The translations under genes and the position numbers were made by a program. A stretch of DNA of 64,000 bases, taken from positions 434,001 through 498,000 of the forward strand of contig NZ_CP031747.1 of the NCBI RefSeq assembly GCF_005311025.1. Reading direction: 5' to 3'. The stretch comes from Alcaligenes faecalis (GTDB taxonomy: Bacteria; Pseudomonadota; Gammaproteobacteria; Burkholderiales; Burkholderiaceae_B). Position 1 is the stretch's first letter, and each line of letters starts with the position of its first letter. Positions 1-10,063 of this stretch are shown here, piece after piece. The notes beneath the pieces are model-generated. The model was not told the DNA's origin and did no database searches. It saw only the letters and a list, made by a program, of their open reading frames with translations.

Positions 1-96
1 TGAGAGAACATGGGTTTGTTAGAGGCTTGAAAGGCTTGCGTTATGAAAGGCCTCACTTTACCGTAGACCTTTTTGGGGGTTTATCGCTAAACGGAT

Positions 97-924
97 ATGG
101 ATTATCGACAAACGGACATTCTGATGCCTGCGGAGCGAATTCCGGAGAGTTTGCAGCAGTTGCGCTATCTACCCAGGCCTTTATATGGTCAGGAGCGTAC
201 CTTGCCCAATCAGGCCATTGCCCGCCCACATCGGCATCCCTGGGTGCAGTTTTCCTATGCGCTGACGGGGGTGATCGAAGTGCGTACTGCCAGCGGGCGC
301 TTCATGGCGCCGCCTCAGCAGGCGGTGTGGGTGCCTGCGGGTGTGGAACATGGGGTGCGTAGCTCGCCTGATGCGCAGATTCGTAGTCTTTATATTGATG
401 TCAGCGCCTTGCCAGAGGCCCCTACGGTGTGTCGAGTGGTTGTGGTAGACCGCTTGCTGCGTGAACTGATACGCGAGTTCAGCCTTTTGCCTGTGCTGTA
501 CGAGCGCGAGGGGGCGCAGGGGCGTCTGGTGCAGGTCCTGCTGGATCGTTTGCTGGCGGCGCCTGAAAGTGGCCTGATTCTGCCTTGGCCTTCGGACCCG
601 CGTCTTTTGCAGGTCTGCGAACAATTGCAGGCCCAGCCTTCGGGCGATTGGAGTTTGCAGGACTTGGCAGAGCAACAGGGTTTGTCAGAAAAAACCCTGA
701 GCCGTCTGTTTCGTCAGCAGACCGGGCTGACGTTCCGGGTCTGGCGTCAGCGACTGCGCGTCATGAGTGCCTTGCCTTTGCTGGAGCGGCACGAGCGTGT
801 CACTGATGTCGCGTTAGCTTGTGGCTATGAAAGCATGTCGGCCTTTGTGGCAGCTTTTCGGGATTTGATGGGTCAAACGCCCGGCGAGTTTTTCCGTCGG
901 CCATTAGGGCCGCTGGACGAGTAA
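97..924 (+). CDS. AraC-family transcriptional regulator with N-terminal cupin domain
   Basis: A 275-residue protein. The N-terminal part (about residues 40-100) has the histidine-rich cupin pattern of AraC sensor domains (RPHRHPWVQFSYALTG), a region that binds a small ligand in this family. The C-terminal 100 residues hold two helix-turn-helix motifs: LQDLAEQQGLSEKTLSRLFR and a second ending in the family signature around ALACGYESMSAFVAAFR. It should therefore be a DNA-binding regulator, with an unknown ligand and targets. No strong ribosome binding site precedes the ATG at 97, and an in-frame ATG at 124 is an alternative start. The 3' end runs 52 bases into the convergent amidotransferase gene. 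The 96 bases upstream hold no recognisable gene. Confidence 0.88.
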   Translation: MDYRQTDILMPAERIPESLQQLRYLPRPLYGQERTLPNQAIARPHRHPWVQFSYALTGVIEVRTASGRFMAPPQQAVWVPAGVEHGVRSSPDAQIRSLYIDVSALPEAPTVCRVVVVDRLLRELIREFSLLPVLYEREGAQGRLVQVLLDRLLAAPESGLILPWPSDPRLLQVCEQLQAQPSGDWSLQDLAEQQGLSEKTLSRLFRQQTGLTFRVWRQRLRVMSALPLLERHERVTDVALACGYESMSAFVAAFRDLMGQTPGEFFRRPLGPLDE

Positions 925-1625
925 GCCTGTACAAAATTGCACAGCAGACGATGGGCGTCGGGCGTGTCCTGAATAGGGTCTGCCAGTGTTTGGGGATCTA
1001 TGCCTTGGGCTCGCCAGGATTCGGCCTTGCGCAGCACGCAGTAACGTAGCAGGCCGGCAAAAAATTCAGGGTGAAACTGAATCGACCACTGCGCGGGGCC
1101 ATAACGCAGTATTTGATGCGGATCATGCGCAGAGCTGCCCAGTATTTCCACATGCTCGGGCAAGCTCAATACGCTTTGTTGGTGCGTCAGCAGGGCAGGA
1201 AATTGCATGGGCAGATTGGCCAGCAGTTCATGCTCGTGGGCCTGCTCGGACAAGTGAATGGGCAGGTAGCCGACCTCGGCCCCCTTGGGGTGGTAATCCA
1301 CGCGCCCGCCCAAGGCGTGGGCCATTAATTGATGGCCATAGCAAATCCCCAGCAAGGGCATGTGTGTCTGATAGCGTTCCCGAATCCAGGCGGCCAGGTT
1401 TTCGCTCCAGTCCAGCTTGTCGGTGACCATGCTCCAGGAACCGCTGATCACCACCGGGTCGGGGCAGTCCGGCGCAGGCAGGGCATCATCCTGATGGACT
1501 CGCCAGGTGTGGACATTGACATCCAGGGGCTGCAAAGCGCGTTTGAACCAGGCATTCTGGTTGCCAAAACGTTGCTCGACATCAGGAGGAGGGGAGCCGG
1601 CCTGAAGAAAATGGACGTCTATCAT
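873..1625 (-). CDS. Class I glutamine amidotransferase (GMP synthase-like)
   Basis: A 250-residue single-domain class I glutamine amidotransferase. The nucleophile elbow GICYGHQ carries the catalytic cysteine, and the His-x-Glu pair is visible in FHPEF near residue 190. There is no synthetase domain, so it is not GuaA. Stand-alone members hydrolyse glutamine or gamma-glutamyl compounds, and the true substrate is not readable here. I start it at the ATG at 1625 ([10 protein letters not shown]), because its ATGA overlaps the crcB stop, which indicates translational coupling. A longer reading of the frame would begin inside crcB. The C-terminus overlaps the convergent AraC gene by 52 bases. Confidence 0.88.
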   Translation of the reverse strand: MIDVHFLQAGSPPPDVEQRFGNQNAWFKRALQPLDVNVHTWRVHQDDALPAPDCPDPVVISGSWSMVTDKLDWSENLAAWIRERYQTHMPLLGICYGHQLMAHALGGRVDYHPKGAEVGYLPIHLSEQAHEHELLANLPMQFPALLTHQQSVLSLPEHVEILGSSAHDPHQILRYGPAQWSIQFHPEFFAGLLRYCVLRKAESWRAQGIDPQTLADPIQDTPDAHRLLCNFVQAYSSSGPNGRRKNSPGV

Positions 1626-2008
1626 GCTTGCCCCCGAAACAGGCTCCACGTGGCCATGCCCAGACCCAGCATGAGCAGGGAACCGGCAACGTGGAGGGCA
1701 ATGCCGCCCATGGCCCACAGATAACGCTGCTGCATCATCAAGGTCATGATCTCGGCGGAAAAGGTGGAAAAAGTGGTCAGGCCACCCAGAAAGCCCGTCA
1801 TGACGAACATGCGCCAGCCTTCGTGACCCAGGCCCAAGCCGCTGAAATAGGCCATTGCGATACCCATCAAATAGCCGCCAATCAAGTTAGCCAGCAAAGT
1901 ACCGGGGGGCAGGGTGGGGAACAGGGCATTCAAAGCCTGACTCAAGAACCAACGCGCCAATGCGCCCAGGGCACCACCGGCGGCAATATACAGCATGGCT
2001 ACGGGCAT
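1622..2008 (-). CDS. crcB: Fluoride channel CrcB/Fluc
   Basis: A 128-residue protein with four predicted membrane segments, the usual size of a Fluc subunit. Signature segments are visible: [13 protein letters not shown] in helix 1, [12 protein letters not shown] with the conserved asparagine in helix 2, and [12 protein letters not shown] in helix 3, which holds the phenylalanines and the Na+-site break. Fluc dimers export fluoride across the inner membrane. No fluoride riboswitch could be recognised in the roughly 200 bases upstream. The gene is first in a two-gene unit with the amidotransferase, sharing a 4-base stop/start overlap. Confidence 0.95.
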   Translation of the reverse strand: MPVAMLYIAAGGALGALARWFLSQALNALFPTLPPGTLLANLIGGYLMGIAMAYFSGLGLGHEGWRMFVMTGFLGGLTTFSTFSAEIMTLMMQQRYLWAMGGIALHVAGSLLMLGLGMATWSLFRGQA

Positions 2009-2207
2009 GAAGGGCCTTCAGGTAGGGGGCAAACTGTCAGCGAGCAGTCAGCCGGTCGCGATATATACCTAGGATAGCGTGTCATTATGCGCCTCTATGA
2101 CTGAAAAGGCGACCTTGCCCAAAGGCGCGTAGCCAGCTAATGTAAGAGCGCAATTATCAGACGGACCGCCGTGAATTTCGGTTAGCCCGCCCTTTTTTGG
2201 AGACTTT

Positions 2208-3860
2208 GTGGTGAGTATTTACGATCAGGATTTGCCCCAGACAGACGCCAATTATCGTGTTTTGTCGCCGCTGGATTTCATCGAGCGCAGTGCTTTTGTC
2301 TACCCTGACTACCCGGCTCTGGTTTACGGGCCCGCCCAAAACGGCATCAAGATGAGCTGGTCGCAGCTGTATGCCCGTACTCGTCAGCTGGGCAGTGCGC
2401 TGTCCAAGGCTGGGGTTGGCAAAGGCGATACCGTGGCCGTGATGTTGCCCAATACTCCGCCCATGGTTCAGGCACACTTTGGTGTGCCCATGTGTGGTGC
2501 CGTACTGAATACCTTGAATACCCGTCTGGATGCCAGCACTATCGCTTATATGCTGGATCACGGCGAAGCGCGTGCGGTGCTGGTGGACAGCGAATTTGCC
2601 GCCGTCATGAAAGAAGCCTTGAGCCTGCGCGAAAGCAAAGAGCCCATTCTGGTCATCGACGTCGTGGACAATTATTTTGACACTGGCGCAGAACGTATCG
2701 GCTCGCAAACTTACGAAGAGTTCGTGGACGGAGGCGACCCGGATTACGACTGGCAATTGCCCGCCAACGAGTGGGATGCGATTGCCCTGAACTACACCAG
2801 CGGTACCACCGGCAAGCCCAAAGGCGTGGTCTACCACCACCGTGGCGCGTATCTGGGGGCCTTGTCCAATGTCTTGGAATGGGACATGCCCAAGCACGCG
2901 GTCTATCTGTGGACCCTGCCCATGTTCCATTGTAATGGTTGGACTTTCCCCTGGGTGATTGCAGCCCGTGCTGGTGTGAACGTCTGTTTGCGCAAGGTGG
3001 AAGCCCAGGCTATGGTCGACAATATGGTCGATTACGGCGTCACCCACTATTGTGGTGCGCCGATTGTGCACTCCCTGCTGGTCAACTCCGACGAAGCGCT
3101 GAAGTCCCGCCTGCCCAAGGGCGTGTCGGCCATGGTGGCAGGCGCTGCACCTCCGGCCACCATGATTGAAGGGATGGAGCGCATGGGCTTTGCGCTGACC
3201 CACGTTTACGGCCTGACCGAAACTTATGGCCCCGCCTCGGTCTGTGCGCAGCATGCACCCTGGAGTGAGCTGGATATCCAGGAACGTGCGCAGCGCAATG
3301 CCCGTCAAGGTGTGCGTTATCACCTGCAAGGGGGCGTACAGGTTTTGAATCCGCAAACCATGGAGCCCGTTCCTGCCGATGGCGAGACTATGGGCGAGAT
3401 CATGTTCCGCGGCAATATCACCATGAAGGGGTATTTGAAGAACGCGCAGGCCACCCAGGAATCCCTGGGCGGTGGCTGGTTCCATACCGGCGACCTGGCC
3501 GTGTGCGAGCCGGACGGCTACGTACGTATCAAGGATCGCAGCAAGGACATCATCATTTCCGGGGGCGAGAACATTTCTTCCATTGAGATTGAAGACGTCA
3601 TGTATCGCCATCCAGCCGTGCAGGCGGCGGCCGTTGTAGCCCAGCCGGACGAGCGTTGGGGTGAAGCGCCTCACGTTTATGTGGAGCTGCGCCCCGGTGC
3701 GGAAGTGACGGTGGAAGAACTGCGCGCGCATTGCCGTCAGTACTTGGCTGGCTTTAAAATACCGCGACATTTCAGTTTTATGGAGTTGCCCAAAACGGCA
3801 ACAGGTAAAATACAGAAATTCGCGCTGCGTCAGCAGGCCAAGCAAGCCGCTTCGGACTAA
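2208..3860 (+). CDS. AMP-forming acyl-CoA synthetase
   Basis: A 550-residue ANL-superfamily ligase that activates a carboxylic acid to an acyl-adenylate and then a CoA thioester. The P-loop-like motif YTSGTTGKPKGV is at about residues 196-207, and YGLTETYGP and GWFHTGDLAV follow. The hinge and catalytic lysine appear in the C-terminal KDRSKDIIISGGENIS and PKTATGKIQK motifs. It resembles the medium- and short-chain acyl-CoA/methylmercaptopropionate-CoA ligase subgroup, but chain length cannot be read from sequence. Tandem GTG codons at 2208 and 2211 follow a GGAG, so the start is one of these two. It sits alone between crcB (divergent) and yajQ. Confidence 0.92.
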   Translation: MVSIYDQDLPQTDANYRVLSPLDFIERSAFVYPDYPALVYGPAQNGIKMSWSQLYARTRQLGSALSKAGVGKGDTVAVMLPNTPPMVQAHFGVPMCGAVLNTLNTRLDASTIAYMLDHGEARAVLVDSEFAAVMKEALSLRESKEPILVIDVVDNYFDTGAERIGSQTYEEFVDGGDPDYDWQLPANEWDAIALNYTSGTTGKPKGVVYHHRGAYLGALSNVLEWDMPKHAVYLWTLPMFHCNGWTFPWVIAARAGVNVCLRKVEAQAMVDNMVDYGVTHYCGAPIVHSLLVNSDEALKSRLPKGVSAMVAGAAPPATMIEGMERMGFALTHVYGLTETYGPASVCAQHAPWSELDIQERAQRNARQGVRYHLQGGVQVLNPQTMEPVPADGETMGEIMFRGNITMKGYLKNAQATQESLGGGWFHTGDLAVCEPDGYVRIKDRSKDIIISGGENISSIEIEDVMYRHPAVQAAAVVAQPDERWGEAPHVYVELRPGAEVTVEELRAHCRQYLAGFKIPRHFSFMELPKTATGKIQKFALRQQAKQAASD

Positions 3861-3934
3861 GACCAGCGTTTTCTAAAAAGCACACAGGTCGCTTCATGCG
3901 GCCTGTCTGCACTTAAGGAACAGGACGGTTAGGA

Positions 3935-4420
3935 ATGCCATCTTTTGACGTTGTATCCGAGGTCAACACCCACGAACTGCGTAATGCAGTGGAACAAGCC
4001 AGCCGCGAACTGGCTACCCGTTTTGACTTCAAAGGTACGGATGCCAAATTTGAACTCGAAGACGAGAACACGATTTTGCAATCGGCTCCCAGCGTGTTTC
4101 AGCTCGAGCAAATGATGCAGATTCTGCGTGGCCGTATTGCTGCCCGCGGTATTGATGTGCGCTGCCTGGACACCGAGAAGGTTCTGGAAAACGTGGCCGG
4201 CGCGCGTCAGAAAGTGAAAGTGCGTCAGGGTCTGGACCAGCCTACGTCCAAGAAACTGATCGCTGCCATCAAGAACGCCAAGCTGAAAGTGGAGACGCAG
4301 ATTCAAGGTGAAAAACTGCGTGTAACCGGCAAGAAACGGGACGACTTGCAGGCTGCCATCGCTCTGTTGAAACAGACCGATGTGGAATTGCCTTTGCAGT
4401 ACGATAATTTCCGCGACTAA
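3935..4420 (+). CDS. yajQ: YajQ-family nucleotide-binding protein
   Basis: A 161-residue protein matching YajQ along its whole length: MPSFDVVSEV at the start, RFDFKGTDAKFEL, then GKIRDxxxAAIA-like GKKRDDLQAAIALLK and the characteristic end PLQYDNFRD. The family has a double ferredoxin-like fold. Members bind nucleotides, and in Xanthomonas and Pseudomonas a member acts as a cyclic-di-GMP effector. Which ligand applies here is unknown. It stands alone, downstream of the acyl-CoA synthetase after a 74-base gap. Confidence 0.95.
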   Translation: MPSFDVVSEVNTHELRNAVEQASRELATRFDFKGTDAKFELEDENTILQSAPSVFQLEQMMQILRGRIAARGIDVRCLDTEKVLENVAGARQKVKVRQGLDQPTSKKLIAAIKNAKLKVETQIQGEKLRVTGKKRDDLQAAIALLKQTDVELPLQYDNFRD

Positions 4421-4468
4421 ACCGAGTGAAACGGCACGGTGGTGACGTGATGCCGCCGTGTATCAGCT

Positions 4469-4987
4469 ATGAATGTACGAATTGAATTAATGCGTGTGCA
4501 CGATCTGAGCCAGGTGCTGGAAGTCCAGGCGGATGTGTACGACGCGGATATTCTGGAAGACCGCAGCTTCTATCAGAACCGTCTGGATCTGGCTCCGGAT
4601 AGCTGCTGGGTGGCACGTGATACCGACAATCAACTGCAGGGTTATTTGGTGTCCTACCCTTGGTCGGGCCTTTTGCCGCCGTCCCTGGGCGATGCGTTGA
4701 ATAGCCTGCCTTCGCCCGCAGACCAATGGTTTATTCACGACTGCGCCGTGATGCGTCGCGCGCAAGGCCGTGGGGTGGCCGGAGCTTTGTTGCAAGCCGG
4801 TCGCCGCTATGCCTGGCAGCGTGGCTTGCGTCGTTGCAGTCTGGTGTCTTTGGGACCGGCCGTGGGCTATTGGCAGCGTCTGGGCTACAAGCCGATTGAA
4901 GGGGTGCCTGCACCCGTGCTGGAAGCAAAGCTGCGTCAGTATGGAGAGCAAGCCAGTTTTATGGATTGCGCTGTGCATCCCGATTGA
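4469..4987 (+). CDS. GNAT-family N-acetyltransferase
   Basis: A 172-residue GCN5-related acetyltransferase. The acetyl-CoA pyrophosphate-binding motif A is visible as VMRRAQGRGVAGALLQAG (about residues 94-111), preceded by the beta-strand HDCAV. A C-terminal YWQRLGYKP matches motif B. The substrate is unknown. No convincing ribosome binding site precedes the ATG at 4469, and in-frame ATG at 4490 is a possible alternative. It ends in front of a bidirectional terminator shared with the convergent ABC exporter genes. Confidence 0.82.
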   Translation: MNVRIELMRVHDLSQVLEVQADVYDADILEDRSFYQNRLDLAPDSCWVARDTDNQLQGYLVSYPWSGLLPPSLGDALNSLPSPADQWFIHDCAVMRRAQGRGVAGALLQAGRRYAWQRGLRRCSLVSLGPAVGYWQRLGYKPIEGVPAPVLEAKLRQYGEQASFMDCAVHPD

Positions 4988-5042
4988 ACTGTTCTGAGGA
5001 GACGTTCAGTATCTAGCGGCTGCGTGCCCTGTTCGAGTTCTT

Positions 5043-5077
5043 AAAAAAAGGCCGGGAAATATTCCCGGCCTTTTTTA
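5043..5077. terminator. Bidirectional rho-independent terminator
   Basis: A 9-bp perfect stem (GGCCGGGAA / TTCCCGGCC, 5050-5070) with a 3-base loop, flanked by seven A residues on the left and six T residues on the right. It lies between the GNAT gene and the convergent ABC permease, so it can terminate both. Confidence 0.9.
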
Positions 5078-5078
5078 T

Positions 5079-5840
5079 TTACGGGCGCAATCGATAGCCC
5101 GTTTTGAAAATCCAGCCCGCCACGGCAAGAAACACACTTAAAAACAGCAGTGTCATGCCCAGGCTCAGCCACACATTCACATCGGCCAGATCAAAGAAAC
5201 TCCAGCGAAAGCCGCTGATCAGGTACAGCACCGGGTTCAGCAAGGTCAGTTTTTGCCAGAACTCGGGCAGCATGTCGATGGAATAGAAGGTGCCGCCCAA
5301 AAAGGTCAGTGGCGTCAGAATCAGCATGGGCACGAATTGCAGCTTTTCAAAGTTGTCGGCCCAGATACCGATAATGAAACCCAATAGACTGAAGGTCAGG
5401 GCGGTTAAGGCCAGAAAGCACAGCATCCAGATAGGGTGGGCAATTTCGTAAGGCACAAATAGCCGCGCCGTGATCAGGATGATAGCCGCCAGAAACAGTG
5501 ACTTGGTGGCTGCTGCGCCCACAAAAGCCAAGGTCACCTCGAAGTGTGAAATGGGGGCAGACAGAATCTCGTAGATATTGCGCGTAAAGCGCGGAAAGTA
5601 AATTCCGAAGGCGGCGTTGGAGACGCTATGGGTCAACACCGACAACATGGTCAGCCCAGGCACGATAAACGCGCCATAGGGCACGCCGCCGATTTCATTG
5701 ATGCGATGGCCAATGGCAGCGCCAAACACCACAAAATACAAGGCGGTGGAAATCACGGGGGCTACGATGCTTTGCAGCAGGGTGCGTCGGGTGCGTGACA
5801 TTTCGTAGCGATAAATGGCCAGGATGGCGTACCAGTTCAT
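5079..5840 (-). CDS. ABC-2 type transporter permease (YadH-like)
   Basis: A 253-residue ABC-2 membrane protein with about six hydrophobic segments. It has the family's segment [15 protein letters not shown] near residues 175-190, typical of YadH and NodJ-like exporters. Its start overlaps the stop of the ATPase gene by 4 bases, so the two form a half-size exporter (two permeases plus two ATPases). The exported substrate is unknown; the E. coli relatives YadGH are also uncharacterised. It ends directly in front of a bidirectional terminator. Confidence 0.93.
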   Translation of the reverse strand: MNWYAILAIYRYEMSRTRRTLLQSIVAPVISTALYFVVFGAAIGHRINEIGGVPYGAFIVPGLTMLSVLTHSVSNAAFGIYFPRFTRNIYEILSAPISHFEVTLAFVGAAATKSLFLAAIILITARLFVPYEIAHPIWMLCFLALTALTFSLLGFIIGIWADNFEKLQFVPMLILTPLTFLGGTFYSIDMLPEFWQKLTLLNPVLYLISGFRWSFFDLADVNVWLSLGMTLLFLSVFLAVAGWIFKTGYRLRP

Positions 5841-6781
5841 GACTGTGCCCCTACAAACTCAACGTAAATATCTTCCAGACTGCGCTCGCGGGTATGGATG
5901 TCGGTAATGGTCAGCCCCGCTTGCCCAACTGCCGCCAGCAAATTGCTCAAGTCATGACCTTGTTCGCGGTTGGTCAAGGGGTAGAGCAGGCTCATGCCGT
6001 CGGCAGTGCTTTGCAGTCCCAGCGTTTCCAGCGCAGCGGGCAGGGCGCTGATCGGCTCGGCCAGATTCAGGCTCAGGGTTTTACCGCCCAGACGGCGCAT
6101 CAGATTGTCTTTGGTTTCCACCAGCTGCAGTGAACCTTTATTGATGAAGCCGATGCGGTCGGCCATCTCCTGGGCTTCTTCGATGTAGTGGGTGGTCAGA
6201 ATAATGGTGACCCCCTGGCTGCGCAGCCGTTTCACCAAGGCCCACATGCCTTGGCGCAAGGCCACGTCCACACCGGCGGTAGGTTCATCCAGAAACAGGA
6301 TTTCCGGTTCATGGGAAAGCGCCTTGGCGATCAGGACGCGGCGTTTCATGCCGCCCGAGAGCGTAATCAAGGGGCTGTCTTTCTTGTCCCATAGCGACAA
6401 GTCCTTCAGAATCTGTTCGATCAGGGCCGGATTGGGGGCTTTGCCAAACAGGCCACGGCTGAAGCTGACGGTATTCCAGACTGTCTCGAAGGAATCGGCG
6501 CTTAGCTCTTGCGGCACCAGGCCAATTTTCTGGCGGGCGCGCTTGTAGTCGGCGACATTGTCTGCGCCATCTACCAGAACGGTGCCGCTGCTGCGATTGA
6601 CCAGCCCGCAGATAATACTGATCAAGGTGGTTTTGCCTGCGCCGTTGGAGCCGAGCAGGGCAAAAATCTCGCCCCGCCAAATATCCAGGTCCAAAGCGTG
6701 CAGGGCTTGATGCCCGTTTGCGTATTGTTTGCTCAGGCCTCGAACACGCAAAATAGCGTGAGAATCAGGAGTGTTCTGCAT
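5837..6781 (-). CDS. ABC transporter ATP-binding protein (YadG-like)
   Basis: A 314-residue ABC ATPase. The Walker A motif GSNGAGKTT is near residues 43-51, the signature LSGGMKRR near 142 and the Walker B/D-loop [12 protein letters not shown] near 160, followed by an H-loop TTHYIEEA. The extra C-terminal region of about 90 residues is usual for this exporter subgroup. It is the first gene of the pair and powers the permease encoded immediately downstream. Its start is about 50 bases from the divergent tadA, so the promoters of both lie in this short gap. Confidence 0.94.
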   Translation of the reverse strand: MQNTPDSHAILRVRGLSKQYANGHQALHALDLDIWRGEIFALLGSNGAGKTTLISIICGLVNRSSGTVLVDGADNVADYKRARQKIGLVPQELSADSFETVWNTVSFSRGLFGKAPNPALIEQILKDLSLWDKKDSPLITLSGGMKRRVLIAKALSHEPEILFLDEPTAGVDVALRQGMWALVKRLRSQGVTIILTTHYIEEAQEMADRIGFINKGSLQLVETKDNLMRRLGGKTLSLNLAEPISALPAALETLGLQSTADGMSLLYPLTNREQGHDLSNLLAAVGQAGLTITDIHTRERSLEDIYVEFVGAQS

Positions 6782-6830
6782 AGACAGTAAAATGACCCTT
6801 TTGCTGTGCCGACAGGGTTTGAATAACGCA

Positions 6831-7391
6831 ATGGATTTGACGATGCCAACTAGCTTACCACCGCCAACAGAGAGTGACGTTTTGAGTGATGCTCAGGCTA
6901 TGGCTTTAGCCTTGGAGCAGGCTCAACTGGCGGCCAGCATCGGCGAGGTGCCCGTAGGTGCCGTACTATTGGATGCGGACGGCAGGTTGCTGTCTGTGGG
7001 CTCCAATCGCACGGTTTGTGATCACGATCCCACCCAGCATGCCGAGATCGTGGCCTTGCGCGCCGCGACGCGTAAAGTTGGCAATTACCGTTTGCCCGGA
7101 GCCAGCCTGTTCGTGACGCTGGAGCCTTGCATGATGTGCTTGGGGGCCTTGTTGCATGCGCGTCTGTCGCGGGTGGTGTGGGCCGCAGCCGATCCGAAGA
7201 CCGGAGTGTGTGGCAGTGTGGAGTCCTTGCATTTGCATTCCACTCTGAATCACCACACCCGAGTCTCGGGTGGTTTGATGTCCGAAGAGGCGGCCCAGGC
7301 CTTGCGGGATTTTTTCCGCGAACGACGCGAACAGAAGAAGTTGCAAAAGCAGGCTCAAACAGTCCAATCGCCGCTGGATGGCGCCCAGTAG
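6831..7391 (+). CDS. tadA: tRNA-specific adenosine-34 deaminase
   Basis: A cytidine-deaminase-fold enzyme that converts A34 to inosine in tRNA-Arg. The zinc site and catalytic glutamate are visible as HAEIVAL, and the two zinc cysteines as [13 protein letters not shown]. The following [14 protein letters not shown] is typical of TadA. I chose the ATG at 6831 (186 residues). In-frame ATG codons at 6792 and 6843 are alternatives, and no strong ribosome binding site decides between them. A charged C-terminal tail rich in Arg, Lys and Gln extends past the deaminase fold. Confidence 0.92.
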   Translation: MDLTMPTSLPPPTESDVLSDAQAMALALEQAQLAASIGEVPVGAVLLDADGRLLSVGSNRTVCDHDPTQHAEIVALRAATRKVGNYRLPGASLFVTLEPCMMCLGALLHARLSRVVWAAADPKTGVCGSVESLHLHSTLNHHTRVSGGLMSEEAAQALRDFFRERREQKKLQKQAQTVQSPLDGAQ

Positions 7392-7430
7392 TCTCGCTAA
7401 AATGTCAGCACTTTATTTTCAAGGTTAATC

Positions 7431-8393
7431 ATGAGCAGCCCCGAGCACGACCATCATCACCATCACCACGAACATGGCCAGTGCCATTGTGGGCAGCAGG
7501 ACAGTTCGGGCATTTACCTGTTTTCGCCCTCTGGCCAGATCCTTGAACCCAAGCGCCTGGAGCTGGCAAGCCAGCGCCTGAACCAGCTGGGCTTTGCCGT
7601 GGACATAGACCCGGACGCCCTGGCGGTGGATGAACGCTTTGCCGGTACGGACGCTCAGCGTCTGGCCGCGGTACAGCGTTCCTTGCAACAGCCTCAGCCC
7701 ATTGTGATGGCGACACGCGGTGGCTACGGTTTAAGCCGCATTCTGGGCCAGATCGACTGGCGCGCGGTAGCCGACAGTGGCAAGCGTTTTGTCGGCATGT
7801 CGGATTTCACGGCCTTCAATCTGGCCTTGCTGGCGCAAACTGGCGCCATCAGCTACACCGGCCCCACCGCCATTGCGGACTTTGGTGGCGATGAAACCGA
7901 TGAATTGACGACCGAACTGTTTGGCGAATTGATGCGTGGCGAGCTGGAGCTGTTCAGCTTTGAGTCCGAGGGTTCGGATGCCGTCGATGGTCACGGTGTT
8001 CTGTGGGGCGGCAATCTGGCCCTGGTTTGCTCCTTGCTGGGCACGCCGTACTTCCCCAATATCAACGGCGGTATCCTGTTCCTGGAAGACGTGGGTGAAG
8101 CACCGTACCGAGTCGAGCGCATGTTGACGCAGCTCTGGCATGCCGGCGTGCTCAATCGTCAGATGGCGGTGGTATTGGGCCGTTTTACGGCTTACAAGAC
8201 AGGCGCTTCGGATAATGGCTTTGATATGGATTCGGTGGTGCGCTGGTTGCGTGAAACCGTCAAAGTCCCGGTCGTAACGGGCCTGCCTTATGGACATGTG
8301 GACGTCAAGGTCAGCCTGCCTATTGGCAAGGAAGTGGGCCTGGCTACCGAGGACGGCATGGCTTATCTGGTTCTGGATGAGCACGAACACTAA
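7431..8393 (+). CDS. ldcA: LD-carboxypeptidase (peptidase family S66) with His-rich N-terminus
   Basis: A 320-residue member of family S66, cytoplasmic enzymes that remove the terminal D-alanine from murein tetrapeptides during recycling. The serine nucleophile lies in FVGMSDFTA (about residue 121), the catalytic glutamate in ILFLEDVGEAPY, and the histidine in TGLPYGHVD near residue 285. The Arg-Gly-Gly-Tyr-Gly of ATRGGYGLSR is also conserved. Unusually, the first 21 residues are very rich in histidine with two cysteines (HDHHHHHHEHGQCHCG), and the protein ends in EHEH. This tail is absent from the E. coli enzyme as I remember it and looks metal-binding. Confidence 0.9.
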   Translation: MSSPEHDHHHHHHEHGQCHCGQQDSSGIYLFSPSGQILEPKRLELASQRLNQLGFAVDIDPDALAVDERFAGTDAQRLAAVQRSLQQPQPIVMATRGGYGLSRILGQIDWRAVADSGKRFVGMSDFTAFNLALLAQTGAISYTGPTAIADFGGDETDELTTELFGELMRGELELFSFESEGSDAVDGHGVLWGGNLALVCSLLGTPYFPNINGGILFLEDVGEAPYRVERMLTQLWHAGVLNRQMAVVLGRFTAYKTGASDNGFDMDSVVRWLRETVKVPVVTGLPYGHVDVKVSLPIGKEVGLATEDGMAYLVLDEHEH

Positions 8394-8456
8394 CGGATTT
8401 CGCGCCTGCTTGATACACTACTGGGTTGAACTCAACCTTTTTCAAAGTACGTTTAC

Positions 8457-10055
8457 GTGATCTCCACCGCTAATTTAACGATCCAGTTTGGTGCCAAGCC
8501 TTTATTTGAAAACGTCAGTGTCAAACTGGGCGGAGGCAACCGCTATGGCCTGATTGGTGCCAACGGGTCGGGCAAGTCTACCTTCATGAAAATCATTGGC
8601 GGCGACCTGGAGCCAAGCGGGGGTAATGTATCGCTGGATCCGGGCGTGCGCCTGGGCAAGCTGCGTCAGGACCAGTTTGCCTACGAAGACAAACGTGTGC
8701 TGGACGTGGTGCTGATGGGCCACACAGAAATGTGGAGCACCATGCAAGAGCGTGATGCCATCTACGACAATCCAGAGGCCACCGAAGAAGACTATATGAA
8801 GGCCGCCGAACTGGAGGCCCGTTTTGCCGAGTACGACGGTTATACCGCCGAGAGCCGTGCCGGTGAATTGCTGATGGGTCTGGAAATTCCGGTCGAACAG
8901 CATCAGTTGCCCATGAGCGAAGTGGCTCCGGGCTGGAAACTGCGTGTGCTGCTGGCACAGGCCCTGTTCTCCAACCCGGATGTGCTGCTGCTGGACGAGC
9001 CGACCAACAACCTGGATATCAACACCATCCGTTGGCTGGAAGATGTGCTCAACAGCTACCAGAGCACCATGATCATCATCAGTCACGATCGTCACTTCCT
9101 GAATCAGGTCTGCACTCACATGGCTGACCTGGATTACGGCGAGCTGCGTGTCTACCCCGGCAACTACGACGATTACATGCTGGCGTCGGTGCAGTCGCGC
9201 GAACGTGTGCTGGCGGCCAACTCCAAGGCCAAAGAGCGTATTGGCGAGCTGCAGGACTTTGTGCGCCGTTTTGCCGCCAACAAGTCCAAGTCCCGCCAGG
9301 CTACCTCGCGACTGAAACAGATTGGTCGCCTGAAGGCAGAGACCATCGAAGTGAAGCCTTCTTCGCGTCAGAACCCGTTTATTCGTTTTGAACAGAAAAA
9401 AGTTCTGCACCGCCTGGCCGTGACGGTCGAGGGCTTGAGCAAGTCCTACGATCATCCCATCATCAAGAACTTCTCGGCCATGATTGAAGCGGGCGAGAAA
9501 ATCGCGATTGTGGGTGCGAACGGTGTGGGTAAGACGACTTTGCTGCGTTTGCTGGCCGGTGATCTGACTCCTGACAGCGGCTCGGTGGTCTGGTCCGAGA
9601 ACGCTGATATCGGCTATATGGCTCAGGACGTCTCGGACGAGTTCGATACCGAAGACAATGTGTTTGACTGGATCAGCCAGTTCCGTCAGGCCGGCGACGA
9701 CGATCAGTCTTTGCGCTCGGTGCTGGGCCGCATGTTGTTCTCGGCCGATGACATCATCAAGCCCGTGAAAGTGCTGTCGGGTGGCGAGAAAAACCGCATG
9801 ACTTTCTCGCGTCTGATGCTGGGTCGTCACAACGTCATGCTCCTGGACGAACCGACCAACCACCTGGATATGGAATCGATCGAGTCCTTGCAGATGGCCA
9901 TGGAAAAGTTTGAAGGCACTCTGATCTTCGTGTCCCATGACCGCGAGTTCGTCTCCGGCGTGGCAACCCGCATTATCGAAGTGATGCCAGAAGGCCGTCT
10001 GGTGGATTACCGCGGTGGCTACGAAGACTATCTGGCCAGCCGCGAGCAGGACTGA
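8457..10055 (+). CDS. ybiT: ABC-F family ATPase, YbiT type
   Basis: A 532-residue protein with two tandem ABC ATPase domains and no membrane segments, so it belongs to the ABC-F translation-factor family. Each half has a Walker A (GANGSGKST near residue 36; GANGVGKTT near 357), and a signature and Walker B ending [11 protein letters not shown] and [11 protein letters not shown]. The linker between them carries charged helices (about residues 240-320). The sequence follows E. coli YbiT closely throughout, for example [21 protein letters not shown] proteins act on the ribosome E site. The start is GTG at 8457. Confidence 0.95.
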   Translation: MISTANLTIQFGAKPLFENVSVKLGGGNRYGLIGANGSGKSTFMKIIGGDLEPSGGNVSLDPGVRLGKLRQDQFAYEDKRVLDVVLMGHTEMWSTMQERDAIYDNPEATEEDYMKAAELEARFAEYDGYTAESRAGELLMGLEIPVEQHQLPMSEVAPGWKLRVLLAQALFSNPDVLLLDEPTNNLDINTIRWLEDVLNSYQSTMIIISHDRHFLNQVCTHMADLDYGELRVYPGNYDDYMLASVQSRERVLAANSKAKERIGELQDFVRRFAANKSKSRQATSRLKQIGRLKAETIEVKPSSRQNPFIRFEQKKVLHRLAVTVEGLSKSYDHPIIKNFSAMIEAGEKIAIVGANGVGKTTLLRLLAGDLTPDSGSVVWSENADIGYMAQDVSDEFDTEDNVFDWISQFRQAGDDDQSLRSVLGRMLFSADDIIKPVKVLSGGEKNRMTFSRLMLGRHNVMLLDEPTNHLDMESIESLQMAMEKFEGTLIFVSHDREFVSGVATRIIEVMPEGRLVDYRGGYEDYLASREQD

Positions 10056-10063
10056 GGCTAGGG

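Noticed and set aside
2157-3845. 562-codon minus-strand open frame opposite the acyl-CoA synthetase gene
   Set aside because: It mirrors a well-recognised enzyme; the translation is His/Gln/Arg-rich without domains, the usual shadow of a GC-rich gene.
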